This document shows positions 46,001 to 62,200 of a stretch of 64,000 bases of DNA, piece after piece. The position numbers and the translations under genes are program-made. The stretch comes from Phallus indusiatus. Lineage: Eukaryota; Basidiomycota; Agaricomycetes; Phallales; Phallaceae. The number at the start of each line of letters is the position of its first letter. Positions within the stretch are counted from its first letter, which is position 1. The stretch lies in contig JAQFWX010000114.1 of the NCBI GenBank assembly GCA_027605045.1, forward strand, positions 1 to 64,000, read 5' to 3'. The notes under the pieces are model-generated. The model did not search any database. It was not told where the DNA came from and saw nothing but the letters and a program-made list of their open reading frames with translations.

Positions 46001-47706
46001 ACCGGCGGAACCGACGGAGAAGTATCCCCACACATTCGTATTACTTCGGAAGTTGAGCTCTTGAAGGGTACCGCTAGAAGGTTTGAAACCAGCGTCGGGA
46101 TTCTCAGCCGTAATACGAACTGCAACGACATGTCCTTTAGGTCGCGGCCTGCGGTGAACCCGCTCGCTTTCCGGTTTGACCATGTCAAAGTCGATCTCCG
46201 AAGCACCACTCGGAGCACCGTAAAGTTGTCGAATGTCACGAATGCGATGCAGCGGGATACCCATAGCAATTTGTAATTGAGCAGCAGGGAGATTGACACC
46301 TGTAACCATCTCGGTGGTTGGGTGTTCTACTTGTAAACGCGGATTCAGCTCAAGGAAATAGAAGTCGTCTTCTGCATGGTTATACAAGTCTGCAATCAAT
46401 CTCACGCGTCAACATCGTTAGTGTTTAGACTTATTTATAGTACACTCACACTCCACCGTCCCGGCACTGACATAGCCAACAAGCTTGGCAAGCCTAACAG
46501 CAGCGCGTTCCATCTCCTCGAACTTTTCTCGTTTAGCAATGGTCACCGGAGCCTCTTCAATAATTTTCTGATGTCTGCGTTGAACCGAGCAATCACGACC
46601 GAACAAAGATATCGCATTGCCATATTGATCTGCAAGCAACTGGACTTCTAAATGACGAGCCGACTTGGCTAATTTCATGATGAATATGGGAGAACCTGAA
46701 AGAGGACACTGTTAGAGCGTGATTATAACGGATCCGTGTTTTCTTGTACCTGGAACTTCTCCTACTACTGCATTATACGCGTTCTTGAATGCTTCCGGGG
46801 ACTCTACCTTGCGAATACCTTTACCGCCTCCACCTTCGCTAGCCTTGATCATGACTGGCCATCCTATCTTTTCGGCTCTCTCCAGTCCTTCCTCGACGGT
46901 GGTAACACAGGCATCTTTGTATGCACTGTCGGGAACGGTCACAAATCCTCCTTCGCTCAATACGGTATCACTGATTCCTGTACCACTCCAAGGCATGGTA
47001 GGAACATCCGCGCTTTGTGCAACAATTGTACTGGATATCTTATCGCCCAAACTGCGCATTGCACTTCCTGGCGGGCCGATGAAAACGATTTTGTTTTTGC
47101 TTGAAGCAAGAGTTTCGGGTAAACGCGGGTTTTCTGATGCATGTCCCCATCCTGCCCATACAGCATGAACACCCGCTCGTTCCGCGACGTCAACTATGAA
47201 GTCGACATTTGCGTAGTTGTTGTTATTTGTTCCTCCAGGAACTTCGACATAACGGTCGGCCATTCGAATGTAGTCCGCATTCACCTTGAGATCCTCAGGC
47301 GTTGCCATAACTGTGAACTCGACCGCCCTATCAGTTCCGAAGGTGTCATAGCACCATTGCCTAATAGAGCGGATTTCTTTCACTGCCGCTATCCCTAATA
47401 AACAAGTTAGAAATGACATTTTGTAACATGAATGAAGTGAAAAGTACCATTATTAGCTATTAATACCTAATGTAGTTTTGTCGTGAGACTGCGGGAAAAA
47501 AGCAAGAAAAAAGGGATATGAACACACTTTAGTAATGACTGTATGTCCGCCATGTTCTTTGACGAAGTTGTGAACTGGTCCGGGCCCAGCATTTTCTAGC
47601 GAGTTTCCTCCTGAACACGGTTGGGTTAGCTCTGTAAAGTGGTCCGGGAAGACACGGTGTTCTTCGTACCAATAAACTGCGCGACTCTAGAGTGATCATA
47701 AGTCAT
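40049..47706 (-). CDS. ACC1: Acetyl-CoA carboxylase, multidomain eukaryotic type
   Basis: Makes malonyl-CoA, the committed step of fatty-acid synthesis, in the cytosol. Starts [33 protein letters not shown]. The biotin carboxylase part includes [11 protein letters not shown], the ATP-grasp loop [13 protein letters not shown], and [20 protein letters not shown]. The biotin site is [11 protein letters not shown], with an intron directly before VMKM (near 45290-45230). A central ACC domain follows. The carboxyltransferase part (43622-41091) has [48 protein letters not shown] and [14 protein letters not shown]. The end is EALSDDE-like helical sequence ([16 protein letters not shown]). About 2,200 residues, full length, with no frame conflict noticed. 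More than a dozen short introns. Confidence 0.97.
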
Positions 47707-48018
47707 CGAGACGACAACCGAATTATCTTAACAAAACGTGATATGATGTATGGGGAGGAATAGGGAAGTGAAAAACGAAAATTGAGTGTCCCTTTGGACT
47801 TTTGAATCGGTGACCTAGTGCTAGAAATTCTTTGGCGCCCGAAGTAACACTGGGGTCAGGACTAGCGCTAGATCGCTTAACCAGCCAAGTTAGACGTCAT
47901 CACAGCCCAGCTTGAATATTGTTTGTGCAAAGTCATTTATTGAATTTGCAAATTGTCCATCAAAGAAGCTGTAATAAGACATGTTGGGGCAAAGAGGAAC
48001 ACAATCCATAATTACTTG
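47707..48018. other. Intergenic, about 310 bp
   Basis: ACC1 upstream region and xylulokinase 3' flank. A compact ACC1 promoter is implied. Nothing else recognised. Confidence 0.4.
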
Positions 48019-49849
48019 TCATACATCGCTTGTTGCTGTCCGACTGTTCAACACTACGTAGTCCTCGCACTTGGAATACGTATCAACCAGTCGTCCGTAT
48101 ACCTCCACTTGCTCGGGGTTCGGTCTTGCAACAATCGTCAGCTTTTCTCCCTCTTTTGATTTTAGTTCTTCAAATGTGCCATTATCAGCTTCGTTGTGTC
48201 TCCACCAGGCAAATTGGGCCAGAAGGGCACCACCAATCCCGGCCGCTTCTTTGGTTTCCGCGATGTACACATCCATGCCAAAAAGATCCGCGCAGAGCTG
48301 TCTGATGGATTTGTTCGCTGATGAGCCGCCCGTGATAATCAATCTTTTCAACGGAGGGGCATCTTTGGGAAGCATAGCAATAATTCTCTGCTTAATAGAC
48401 AACAACTGCGACTCTACAATAGCGCGGGCATGGTGTGAGTCGGGTATGGCATCCACAGGACTACCATCTTTAAAAAAGAATTCTCCTTGGATGTTCGGCG
48501 GTATAATTTCGGGCAAGGGGAAATAGATTCCGATGAATCCATTATTTCCAGCTGGTGTTCCGTCCAACTGCGCATTGAAAACGTCCCACGATGAAGAAGA
48601 GTAACGGTTGCGTAGTTGTTCGCGGGCCAGAGCACCATTCTTATAGCAAAGCATGGCGATGTAACCCGGAGGGTCGGTTTGAGTCGGGTGGGTCAACAGA
48701 TGTGATGTTGTAAATCGTTTCGGAGGCTCGCTGGCAGGCGGTATAGATAACAAAAATGTAGTCGAAGTGCCCAAAGATAAAATAGCATCTCCTGTCGTTG
48801 AGAGTCCCGCTACTGAGGCGGGATTGTCCCCAGTAAAAGGAGCTACGACACACTCTTGCGATTTCAATGAGCATGTGAACGCAATAAGAGGCAAAATTGC
48901 CTATTTACCTTGACTAAAGCCCCAACGAGTTACCCACCAGGGACCGATTTGTCCCAAAATTGTCCCACCAGGAACGGGCTCTTCTCCCAATTTATTCCTC
49001 AATTCTGGCCCCCCACAAGCCATTAGCAATTCGTCTTCCCATTTCAAAGTCGAAATATTTAGTAGATTCATGCCACTGGCATCCGAAATCTCGATGGGAG
49101 CGAACTTTCCTAAAAGAATACTGGCGATCCACGAAGAAACCAATGAGATACGTGCAGTGGCAGCATATATCTCAGGCTGAGTTGTTCGGATCTGTTACGG
49201 ATCGTTATGAATAAGACCTAAAAATATTGTTTCTACGTAGTGCGAGGATAACTCACTTTGGATATTTGTGGTCCGGTAAATCGCTCGTATGCCCGACTTC
49301 CTGAAATCTCGGCAAGCCGAACCGGACCTCCTACTTCTTCGTGAAGTGCGACGCATTGAGCAGTAGTAGAAGAATCTTGCCAAATCGGCGCAACTTGGAG
49401 CGTAAATGCTCGAGGGGAGAGTTGAGTATGAAGTTTTTGTCCAGGATCCAATGATGATAGAATATCTGAGGCCTCTGTCGACCAGTAAACAGAGCCATGT
49501 TGCTATATCATGTTTGCAAAGGGGGGATCAGAGATACGTGAACTGTCATTAGAAAGGCTGTGATGATTACCTGTCCGGCCCCTGAGATGGCTGCGATTTT
49601 GCTAAAATCTACGCGTGCAGCTTGCATACGATCAAACAATAAATCAAAAGCTTCCAACCACATCTCGACGGGGCTCGTCACCTGTCCGTTTGGACCGTGC
49701 AAGGTGCCTCCGATAGTGTTGTAATGAGGAAGGTCATTCTCGAATGACACGGAATGTTCATGGAGGATCTCACAGCCAGGTGTAATAATAATCGCCTTGA
49801 GACTTTGAGTGGATAGATCAAGTCCAAGGAAAGTTGGCTCTGCGATCAT
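48019..49849 (-). CDS. XKS1: Xylulokinase (FGGY family)
   Basis: Phosphorylates D-xylulose to xylulose-5-phosphate, feeding pentoses into the pentose phosphate pathway; relevant to wood- or litter-sugar use. The N-terminus MIAEPTFLGLDLSTQSLKAI carries the phosphate loop, followed by ISGAGQ|QHGSVYW after an intron. Conserved parts follow: PIWQDSSTTAQC, GSRAYERFTGPQI, WIASILLGKFAPIEISDASG, then the catalytic-Asp motif APFTGDNPASVAGL, GDAILSLGTSTT, RLIITGGSSANKSIRQLCAD and KEAAGIGGALLAQFAW. Ends LNSRTATSDV. The start at 49849 matches the family N-terminus; the frame is open 41 codons further upstream but those residues do not look family-like. Confidence 0.94.
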
Positions 49850-50928
49850 CGCGAGGGAATGAATGAATTCACTCTGCCTCGCTCGCCGCCAAGAAACCAG
49901 GTACTTGGGAAGGAATGGGAACTGACTCGGAGACTTCCGGACCGGTCGGCAATCGCCCGGCGTCCTTCGCAATTTGTCGCATACAGTCTTTAGACAATGA
50001 GTCCTCTCGACATTTGATTTCTCAGAATTGAAGTATGTCTATAATAAATGAATTCCATTTACTTCATTTCGCTTTGTTTTCAAGCACCACCGACACCTAG
50101 AAGGGGGCACCAGCGAACATCCATACGGTTCTGTTTTTTTTTCGTTATTGCATCCGCCCTGTTTACATATGAAAATTTGTATAAGTTTATTTATGAAGAA
50201 CAAGAACTAAACCTAAGATGGAGTATAGAAAGATGCGCATGTCGCGGGAATTTCTCAAATCACTACTTTGTGATAGAACCTCAGCCTGGTTGCGCTGTAA
50301 CTCTATTATAAATACTTTTCTTCTTGAAAACCTCTCCTAAACTTTCCAGAATTAAGGTATGTGGAGAAAAAGGTTCCAATTTGAACAAAAATGAGAAGTT
50401 GGAATAAATTAAAGGCCTATTCTTGGCTCGACTCGGGTGTGCCAGTACTGACAATTGGAATTCAAAAGCGACCAATAGTCTTTTAAGGCAAAACTCAAAA
50501 ATAATAGTCTTTGTTATCCCCTCCTCGTATAGGGTAGCACCTCACGCCCTCTGACGTACCGAGCACATGCTGCGGGTACCAGAACGGTTCTCGTCCTCGG
50601 ATTTTCCAGGCATCGATCTGCATGGCTGACTCGGATCTTTCGACTGGACTTATCTGTCATAGTTTTCCGGAAGAAAAAAGTTCCTGACTCCTCGAATTCT
50701 CATGTTCTCAATTCATCATGTGTGAAAGATGTGTGAAAAGGATCCGATAACCAGCAAATGCCCTGTCTCCATATTATCTGACTGTTGCGGTACTCGCTGC
50801 TGGTGTGGTACTCCGCGATTACATAACACACATATATACCCCCTCGAACAATACGTCTTTTCCGCGCCTCTCCTCTTTCCTCTTTTTCCCAAGGCTCCTT
50901 TTCCGCTAAAAATTCTGTTTTCTTGGAA
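49850..50928. other. Divergent promoter region of XKS1 and the ZIP transporter
   Basis: About 1.08 kb between two starts. Short open frames (for example 50048-50311) have no domain. A TATATA element lies at 50833-50838. No zinc-response element could be assigned with confidence. Confidence 0.45.
50833..50838 (+). promoter_or_regulatory. TATA-like element of the ZIP transporter gene
   Basis: TATATA lies about 90 bp upstream of the ATG, followed by a C/T-rich tract (CCTCTCCTCTTTCCTCTTTT) usual at fungal transcription starts. Confidence 0.4.
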
Positions 50929-52316
50929 ATGTCTGACCAGAATCAATGCGGCAATGTCGACAATGAAGTCAGCCTCTTCGGCGTCCGAGTGGCCTCTGTC
51001 TTCATTATCCTGGCCACTTCAATGACAGGGGCTTTCTTTCCAGTCCTCACTCGCAAATCAACGGTCATCGCAGTTCCCGAGGTTGTGTTCCAGTACGTTA
51101 CCCAAAGTTTATGGAGACGTTTTTCCATTTAATTTCGTCAAAAACCTCAGATTCGCCAAGTACTTCGGTTCTGGAGTCATTGTGAGTCCTCATTTCCCGC
51201 ATGAAAAGTTTACCCGCCTCAAAAAAAAATCTCTCAGATAGCGACGGCTTTCATTCATTTGTTGTCTCCAGCAATCTCGGAATTAACGGCGCCATGTCTG
51301 GGCCCTGCATGGCAGATTTATGTATGTTCCTTGGTTTCGTCTTGGCCCATGGATCGCTAATCCTGAGTACTGAACTCACAAACACAGCCATATCCCTTGG
51401 CTATTTCAATGGCTAGCGTCCTTGGTATCTTCTTTTTGGAATTACTTGCCTTCCGTTGGGGAACCGCGAAATTGGCGAAGATAGGCAAGAAGGCTTATGG
51501 TTCGTATTTCCGTTCTCTTGACACGTCCATTGATTCACGTGTCACGGGCAGATGTTCATGGTCATGGTCTAAATGCCCATAGTGCACATGGGCCGGAGCA
51601 AACTGTAGTTAATGAAAAGGCGTCCAGTCATGATGAAGAGTCTGCGATTGCAATGGCAATGGCAGAAAATCCTTTGGAATCAGGAATGGCTCAAGTCATC
51701 GGAGTTGCCATCTTGGAATTTGGTGTCCTTTTCCACAGTGTTCTCATCGGGTTGACTTTGGCTGTTGACCCGAATTTCAAAGTTTTGTTCGTTGTGATTG
51801 TTTTCCACCGTGAGTTTACCATTTTCCCCCTCCTCCCGGGCCCGCGTTCGTAAGAAACCTCTTACCGTCGTTAATGTTACGCAGAAATGTTCGAAGGTCT
51901 TGGTCTTGGTGCCCGTCTCGCTTATCTCGACTTACCACAAGGTTATCGGTGGGCTCCTTATGTTGGCGCCGCCCTTTACGGCTGCACGACTCCCATTGGT
52001 ATCGCCGCTGGCCTGGGTGTGAGGACGACCTACAATCCAAACAGCACGACCGCCTCAATCGTCAGTGGTGTTCTTGATTCCATTAGTTCCGGAATTTTAT
52101 TGTACACTGGTCTTGTTGAGGTACGTTCTTGGCATCATTGTTTCGCGTGAAAAGAAAACTCCATTAACATTGTGGGAAAATACTCTGTAGCTACTCGCTC
52201 ACGAATTTTTATTCAATCCCGACATGCCAAAGATGTCGAACAAGAAACTATTCTTCGCTCTTGCCACCATGGTGTTTGGTGCGGGTATAATGGCTTTACT
52301 TGGAAGATGGGCCTGA
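50929..52316 (+). CDS. ZIP-family zinc (or iron) transporter
   Basis: Imports divalent metal into the cytosol, likely at the plasma membrane (ZRT1/ZRT2 type). Exons read MSDQNQCGNVDNEVSLFGVR, VFIILATSMTGAFFPVLTRK, then FAKYFGSGVI, IATAFIHLLSPAISELTAP and PLAISMASVLGIFFLELLAF. A His-containing cytosolic loop (DVHGHGLNAHSAHG) precedes the core metal helices LEFGVLFHSVLIGLTL and H|MFEGLGLGARLAYLDL (HxxxE). The remaining helices are APYVGAALYGCTTPIGIAAG and SISSGILLYTGLVE|LLAHEF, ending GAGIMALLGRWA. Eight hydrophobic segments, usual length. Several introns of 50-60 nt. Substrate choice, zinc versus iron, is inferred from similarity to ZRT proteins. Confidence 0.93.
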
Positions 52317-52436
52317 TGGATATCTTTAACGAATTACGTATTTCTCGAGATATTCGGGAAAGCGGCTGTACAAGTTGCCTCTTGTTTCAGTAAACATGAT
52401 GTCATTATTATGTAGAACTATATGATGTTGATTTTT

Positions 52437-53171
52437 TTAGTTTATTTTCTTGCGTGGAACAGCAGCGATATTAATCATGGATGAGATCCTTCCCCACATG
52501 TCGATGGTCATGACGAAGGGAATCAAGAGAAAGGGCACATAGCTGCTTAAAAGAATTGCACGTTGAAGATCGGTTATACCACCAGGCGAAATTTTTGGAT
52601 GAACTGAGGGTGTCTCGAGGATTAGCCACACACAGGGGAATGTGGCGACCGTTGTGACCGTCCCGTAAACCAGCAAAAGTAGATAACTTTGGCGCAAATC
52701 TGCGACAGCCGAGCAAAATGTTGAAACTACGATTCACGAAGAAAAAAACCACACATACCAAACCACAAGTTGTAGACGGCGATCAGATAGGTTGGAAATT
52801 GAAACAGCCTCAAAACAAAAACAAAAAAAGAATCAACTCCCGAATATTTACCGCAAAGATTGAAGGAAAAATTTTACAATTCAATCCACAGAAGAGAGCG
52901 GAACCAAGCAAATGACAGATCCGTACCCATCGCACCTCGAATCAAAGGATCGCCAGAGAACGTTAAATACCAATCAATGTTCTTCGCAATAAACTGCGGT
53001 CTCAGGTGCGATGGTACAAGAGGTTGCACATCCATGAACACGAAGGCAATTATGTGAACCTGATAACCAATGAAGTCTACAATTTGAAACGTGATACGCT
53101 TCACGTACAATGAAGAAACATAAGTAAAGGAAATCCAAAGGTCGAGAAGACAAAGGACGTCTAGCGGGCAT
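52437..53171 (-). CDS. EXPERA-domain membrane protein (TMEM97/sigma-2 receptor-like)
   Basis: A four-helix ER membrane protein of the EXPERA family (emopamil-binding and TMEM97 type), tied to sterol handling. Exons: MPARRPLSSRPLDFLYLCFF, then after GTACGT...ATCAG HIIAFVFMDVQPLVPSHLRP and IDWYLTFSGDPLIRGAMG, then WFRSLLWIEL|LFQFPTYLIAVYNLWF|DLRQSYLLLLVYGTV. The last helix region is LSSYVPFLLIPFVMTIDMWG, ending AAVPRKKIN; the C-terminal Lys-Lys is compatible with ER retention. Acidic and aromatic residues of the ligand cavity (D in FMDVQ, W in WYLTF) are present. About 170-180 residues. Catalysis is not expected for TMEM97-type members; sterol binding is inferred. Confidence 0.85.
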
Positions 53172-53442
53172 GGCGTCGTACTCTGTTACTTTGTGGCGAC
53201 AGAAATTGAGCTACCTCCGGCAAACGCCGATGGTGACGAAAGTTGGAGCTTAGTACCCGGTATTTGGTTCGGTGTATGTGGTTCAAAAGCCGTCGTCTTC
53301 TCACTATTCCAATTATTCGTAAGGAACAATTGAAAATGACGGTGACATCTCTCAATAACCAAAACGATGTTATTCTTTCACGTTTATAAGCAATCGCATA
53401 GACAGGGTACTTTTCTTCGATCAAACTCTATTTTTCTACCGA

Positions 53443-54778
53443 TCACCGAGTGTGCGAAGGACCTTCACTGGTATACTTCTCGAAACCGAAGTATTCTTTT
53501 CCAATGGATCGATAAACTTCCAAATCAACGGCCATTTTCCTAAACGAAGCATGTTAGTCACAATTGACTAATCGCGAGCATAATCGTTTATGCTTACTCT
53601 TCCAAGGTTGCCCGTATAGGTACTCCTAAGCCTTTATAGGTTTCTGGACGGTCTTGAATACGCTCCAACCACGCTTGAATATTATTGTATGGTTCAAGTG
53701 CGACATCGATGAAAGGTCCGTTCATCAACCTATTTACATAAGTGAGTCTCTCGCGCACTGCTACGATGTGTTGTTTTACCAGGTGCTTTAGGATTTAGTA
53801 TCATTTACCGAGGGAAAAAACGGGAAGAAACTCGACGTACAATGTTTTTATATCAGCTAATCCATAGTGATGTCCAACAAGCCATTCACGTCCTTCAAGT
53901 CGTTTTTCAACCACCGAGTAGAGTCGTTTCACTTCATCCTGTCAACGGTAGGTAAGTACAATAAAATTCAGCCACTTTAGAAGATGACTCACGACGTAAC
54001 GGCGCGTTGCGTAGGGAATATCTTCTGGAGCGAATTTAATAAAATGGCTCCTAGAAATTCGAATGAGTCAAATACGGATGATGCTATTTACAAGCTAAAG
54101 CTTGTCCTTACGCCTGTCCTTGCCTAGGGTGTCGCCATGCAATTAATCAAGTCGGTGGACCGAGTTGAAGCAAAAAAACAAATGGACAAACATTGGACCT
54201 ATTCCACCGTGGGCAAAGAATAACCATTGAAGATCTTCGCTGTATAAATCAGGCTCCTTGATAGGGTCAAAAGATATTTTATGGTCTGTATCAAAGCGTT
54301 GCGCAAGGTCTAGGTTCGTTAAAAGGTATCAGGATTATATCACAATCAAATCATTCGTGTCAGATAAACTTACACAATAATATAGCCGATGATTCAAAAA
54401 CGGCGAAATCGTTATTGCTATGATCAACAATAGCGGGCGAGCGACCTGAAATGCTGATTTCTCAGAAGGCTCTGCATACGAGTGAATTACGCTTAAAGAC
54501 ATGCCATTGGGATTGATTTTCAAGTACCACTCGCTTTTCTGCTCTTTCTCTTGAAAATTTAACTCTTTAACATTGTCTGTCGGAAACGAACTTGAAGGGA
54601 TAAACATAATATTTCTTTATTGCACCACTCACAAGTAATGCCGAGTTCTTCAAGAGCCACCGAAACGGATTGCCCTAAAAGGGGAGGTCTATCAACCAGA
54701 CGTTTTTGACAACAGGACTATTTCGATACCGTGTGGGGAAGAAAAAGTATACAAGGTGATTGTTGCAGATTCAGACAT
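53443..54778 (-). CDS. Glutathione S-transferase, Ure2-like
   Basis: Thiol transferase or peroxidase of the fungal Ure2-like class, used in xenobiotic and oxidative stress defence. Exons read MSESATITLYTFSSPHG|QSVSVALEELGIT|YNVKELNFQEKEQK and SEWYLKINPNG (thioredoxin-fold half, with the conserved NPNG bend). After introns come DLYSEDLQWLFFAHGGIGPM, HFIKFAPEDIPYATRRYV, VEKRLEGREWLVGHHYGLAD (helical half, with the family D), LMNGPFIDVALEPYNNIQAW and the C-terminal EKYTSEGPSHTR, a very typical Ure2-class ending. Six or more short introns. Start at 54778 is the only ATG fitting the beta-alpha N-terminus. Confidence 0.92.
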
Positions 54779-55505
54779 AATGGAATTTCCCAAGACTTTC
54801 CAGGTAAGGAAATCGCCAATGATTTCAAGGATGGCTGTTTATATATGACAAGGATTCAAACGACTCACTGAAAATAAAATTTATGTATGTATGTTGCTTT
54901 AGTGGAAAAAAAGGTTTCAGAGGGTTGATTTCGCTTCCGAATCATGACTACTAGTGACTCATCCAACCAACAGTAGGATCTTCGAAAATATGCTGATTCA
55001 CCAAACCCATAATCGGCCTGCGATTGAAATTTGAAGCGATGACCGCCAAAAAAACATCATGTTGTCGTGAGCATCGCGAGTTATATTTATGTACATCTGA
55101 ACCAGTACAACGGAAAGCCGCTGAGTCGTCGGACCCGCTGTCAAAGCCACGTATGTATATGCATATTGGTTAGTAAGAAAACTGACATCGCTTGAATATC
55201 ACATCTATTCGATCATTCCACGCTTTCGGTGCCATGCAATTGAATTGGATGAGAAAATGACCGGTGTAAAGCGACAATTGGAAATAAGTTACGGTGATCA
55301 ATTCTTCTTTTGAAGAAATACAGGATTGGCTCGTTGACAGACAAGTATCCACTCGGCGACTTTCCGCTTAGAATAATGCAGATGAGTAAAAGTAGGTAAA
55401 AGTACGCTTAAACTCAATCGTTAATCGAATCAAATGGACTATGGAGCAGATCTGTATTTCGTAACTAGAAAGGGAAAAAAATTATAAAGAAAAAGCACGA
55501 TATTA
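54779..55505. other. Intergenic, about 725 bp
   Basis: GST promoter side and CDC48 3' flank. Only short frames without similarity. No RNA gene or repeat found. Confidence 0.45.
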
Positions 55506-58622
<3,117 letters not shown>

Positions 58623-59280
58623 GAGATGCAGGAATGAAGAGTATTTGCTTGGTTGGTTGTGGTTGAAGAGAAAGAGACGTTACGGCGAGTTACAGCAGAA
58701 CGGTGTTCTAGGGGATGGGTGACGCGGCCTCTGCGTTTTCCCACGAAACAATTAGGGTTGAGTCCCAAGCGAGCAGAGCATTGAGTTTTTATTGAACATT
58801 CGAGTATATTCTTTGGAAATGTGTATTTACATATGGAGATAATATTAAAAATAGGAAACGATTGGGGAGATGTCCTTGTGGTATATTACGCGCTAGATTA
58901 CGCTGTGGATACTAATATCTCAGTGCTGGTTTTCGTTTTCTTTTACATACTTTCTGGTAACGGGTCTTCTATTATAGCGGGTCTGGGCATCCCATTGGAC
59001 GATGTGCTGCTGGTGCTGCATACCTTGCCCTTACTGACGGCGCTCCCTGTAGTCTAGACTCCCCAAACAGCCTGACGGCCTTGACAGTGCACGTCCTCCT
59101 AGAATAAAAAATATGATGATGACATACCGTGTGAAGCATATTTAAAACTGAGCAGCTGCGGCTCGATCCCTCTCTGTCAATTCTCCGACCGCTTCGACTC
59201 TTGCTTGCAGCTATTCCCCTCCGTCGCCGACGCCTTCCCGGATTTGTGCGGGTCAGTGCAGTGTATACCGGGTGATTCCC
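58623..59280. other. Divergent promoter region of CDC48 and the histidine kinase
   Basis: About 660 bp between two starts. Several short open frames, none convincing. A TTTAAAA-like stretch is visible near 59139-59145, about 135 bp before the kinase ATG. Confidence 0.45.
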
Positions 59281-62200
59281 ATGCCATTTCCATGGCTTGA
59301 CAAGAGAGAAAGACAAGATGCGGCCCCGGTCTTGCCAGTATCCGCTATGGGCACAAGTGACGCCCACGGTCATCCCAGTACTCAAAAGAAGAAATCGGTT
59401 AGTTTCAGAAACATCTCCTGGGCCTCCTTCTGGGCCGCGTTCAAGGAGCGACTAGGTTCTGGCAGCGCTCTCAGCGAGTCTCTTTTACTCGAGTCTGGCG
59501 ATCTTGATCTCGAGAAAATCGACCCTGCTCTCATACACCCACTCCCCAACTTGTCCGCCAACAACGAGAACAATAATACCCCTGCCGATGAAGATGAAGG
59601 TCCAATTGACGAAATCGTCGTTGACAATCTAATGTCCTCAGATGAAACAACTCATCGCACGCCAACAGATCTTCTCGCAACTGGCACGGGCGGCAGTCCC
59701 GAAAAGCCTGTTCCTATTCATGAAAGTCGCCCAGGTACTGCCGGAACAGACAACGACGGCAGTCTTTCCATTGCAGAGTTCGCTTGGGTTCACTCTGTTT
59801 GGACCGCTTTTCGCTGGAGACTTTATCCCACCATCGAAAGATTTTTTTTCTTGCAATTTCAAGATGAGGCTATGGAAGCTCAGTTTTCCCGCGAGGTGTG
59901 GTTCACCACCAAACAACTGGCCTTATGGGCAAGGTGATTCCTTTGTTTCCCACTCCCAAACATGACGTTTTGACTAATTCAACCAGTTTATTTTACGTTC
60001 TCAATTGGATCATCGGCTGCGTTCTGCTACCCGCTCCCCATCCTTTGATGGAACGAATATACTACTGGGGTGTAAGAATTCCTTCCCAATTATTGTTGAC
60101 GCCAATCTCAAATGGAATTGTAGATTGCCCCTGTCATAACTTTACCTCTTGTCTTCTTTGTTGCGTTCGATTTTCGCCGACGTTATAATCTTTTTTACCA
60201 AATTTACTTGGCTTGTGCTACCTGGTCTTGGTATGTTCCTCAACGTGGTCTCCCCCCAAACCTCTCAAGTATTGACTACACACTCTTAGGGTTTTATATC
60301 AGTGTCTTTTGTACGATATTAATGCTCGTTTTTCTTCGAACTTTATTCACTAATCTGGCTTCCAGTCTTATTCTTTGTGGTTTTTATCCGGGTCAAAAAA
60401 TGTATTTTTCATGCAGTGGCAGGGATTTTCTTGGGTTACTTTAGTGCGTTCTTTTATCAACACTCGCTCTTCTTCACTCAGAGATAATAATCTCTTCTCA
60501 AACAGTTATGCTTCCGCACTACCAGCAATTTCTCTTTTCGCTTTGGGTCAACAACGTCTTTTTGTTCTCTTTCCTGCAATCGGAGTCGTTGTTGTAATGT
60601 CCGTTTGGATCGTTCCTTTCCGTCATACGTGGGCTAGGAGTGAGTTTACCCGGCTCTGCATTTGATACTCTTGATGTGAAACGTTTTTTTAGGTGTTTTG
60701 AATGTATTTGTATTTCAGGTATTGGTGTTTGCTTTGCTGTGCGCATCATTGATTGACATCCCATAACATTAACCTATCAAGATGTTTCTTTTATGGTTAC
60801 ATTATTTACGGGAAAATGTATGTTCTAAATACTGATATCCCGCGCACCAGGTCATACTGATCGTATTATAAGGCCGATCGACGATTATACTCCTTACGCG
60901 AACAACTCAAAATTCAAGTTTGTATATATCTTGTATATTCTATGTCTCCCTCTTTAACCCCTTTTGGAAAAAACAGTTTCGGGCGACTCAAAAAGCACAA
61001 ATTAATGAACGTCAAGCTGGTACGTTGTCCCTTTACAATTTGACTCCCTTTTTTTGATCGATATCTCTAAAGCTGACAGCAAACGCCGATTGACATCGTA
61101 CATCTTTCATGAGGTAAGCGCTTTATCTCTTAAAGGAAAAGAATGGGGGTGCTTCATTCTGATGGGACTTGATAGGTTCGAGTGCCGCTGAACACCGCCT
61201 GTCAGTATATTTGAATAAAACAAGGCGATGCGTGTCAAAATCTGACAATCTTTATGATTCAGTACTAGCCGTCCAAAATATGGAAGCTAACGACTCAATC
61301 CCAAAGGGACAAGAAATAGAGTTTGCCGCACTAGAAGGCAGTCTAAGTATGATGTCCAAGGGTACGCTGCATCTTTCTCAATACATGCTAAAAAAACGTT
61401 TCCTTTTTTGTTAACGTTGCACTGAACTAGTACTCAATGACGTCTTGGATTTCAACCGCATGGATTCTGGCCGATTCGAGTCTGTCAACCGTCCGTATAC
61501 GTTTCATACAGCTCTTCGTTCAATGCTTGTTCCGTTGCAATTGGCTGCTGACGTCCGCGGTCTGGAGTTATGCACGGATATGGACAAACGCTTAGACGAG
61601 GTGGGTTACATTCTGCTTTTTATGTTCTATGCTTATTCTTCTTACTTAGACGGCTCGAAGAGCTTGGTATCGTGCTTTGGATGAATCGCCCGAATGGATT
61701 GAACAAAAGCTCCGTGAACATCCAAATGAAGAAGGAATCGTCGTCGGAGATGAAATGCGTCTACGGCAGATCATCACAAACCTAACAAGGTTAGATACCA
61801 TTCATAATTACTGCCATCAAAGGACCTAATTCGCCAAACTATGGCATGTGTAGCAATGCCTGTAAATTCACGTCAACAGGCGGTAAAATCACTGTACGGA
61901 CTAAATTGTTATATCCTGTCCTAAAGTCGGCGGAAGACCAAGAGCCTTCGGTGAAATCTATGAACCCGAGCCTTTCGGCTTTCCGACTTAGCCAGCACGA
62001 TGCACTTCATTCACCTCATTCGGACAATATTGTCGTTCGAATAGAAATTGAGGATACGGGTGTTGGTATTCGGTAAGTGATTACGTGATTTTCGTCTAGA
62101 TAATTACAGTTGACCTTGCATTTTAAGAGCTCGAGATTTGGTAGATAAGAAACTGTTCAGTCCTTATGTTCAAACGGAGGTGCATATTTCATTTCATTTT

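Noticed and set aside
49850..49972. N-terminal extension of xylulokinase by 41 codons
   Set aside because: The residues are Arg/Pro-rich and unlike the family; the ATG at 49849 opens the typical GLDLSTQS start.
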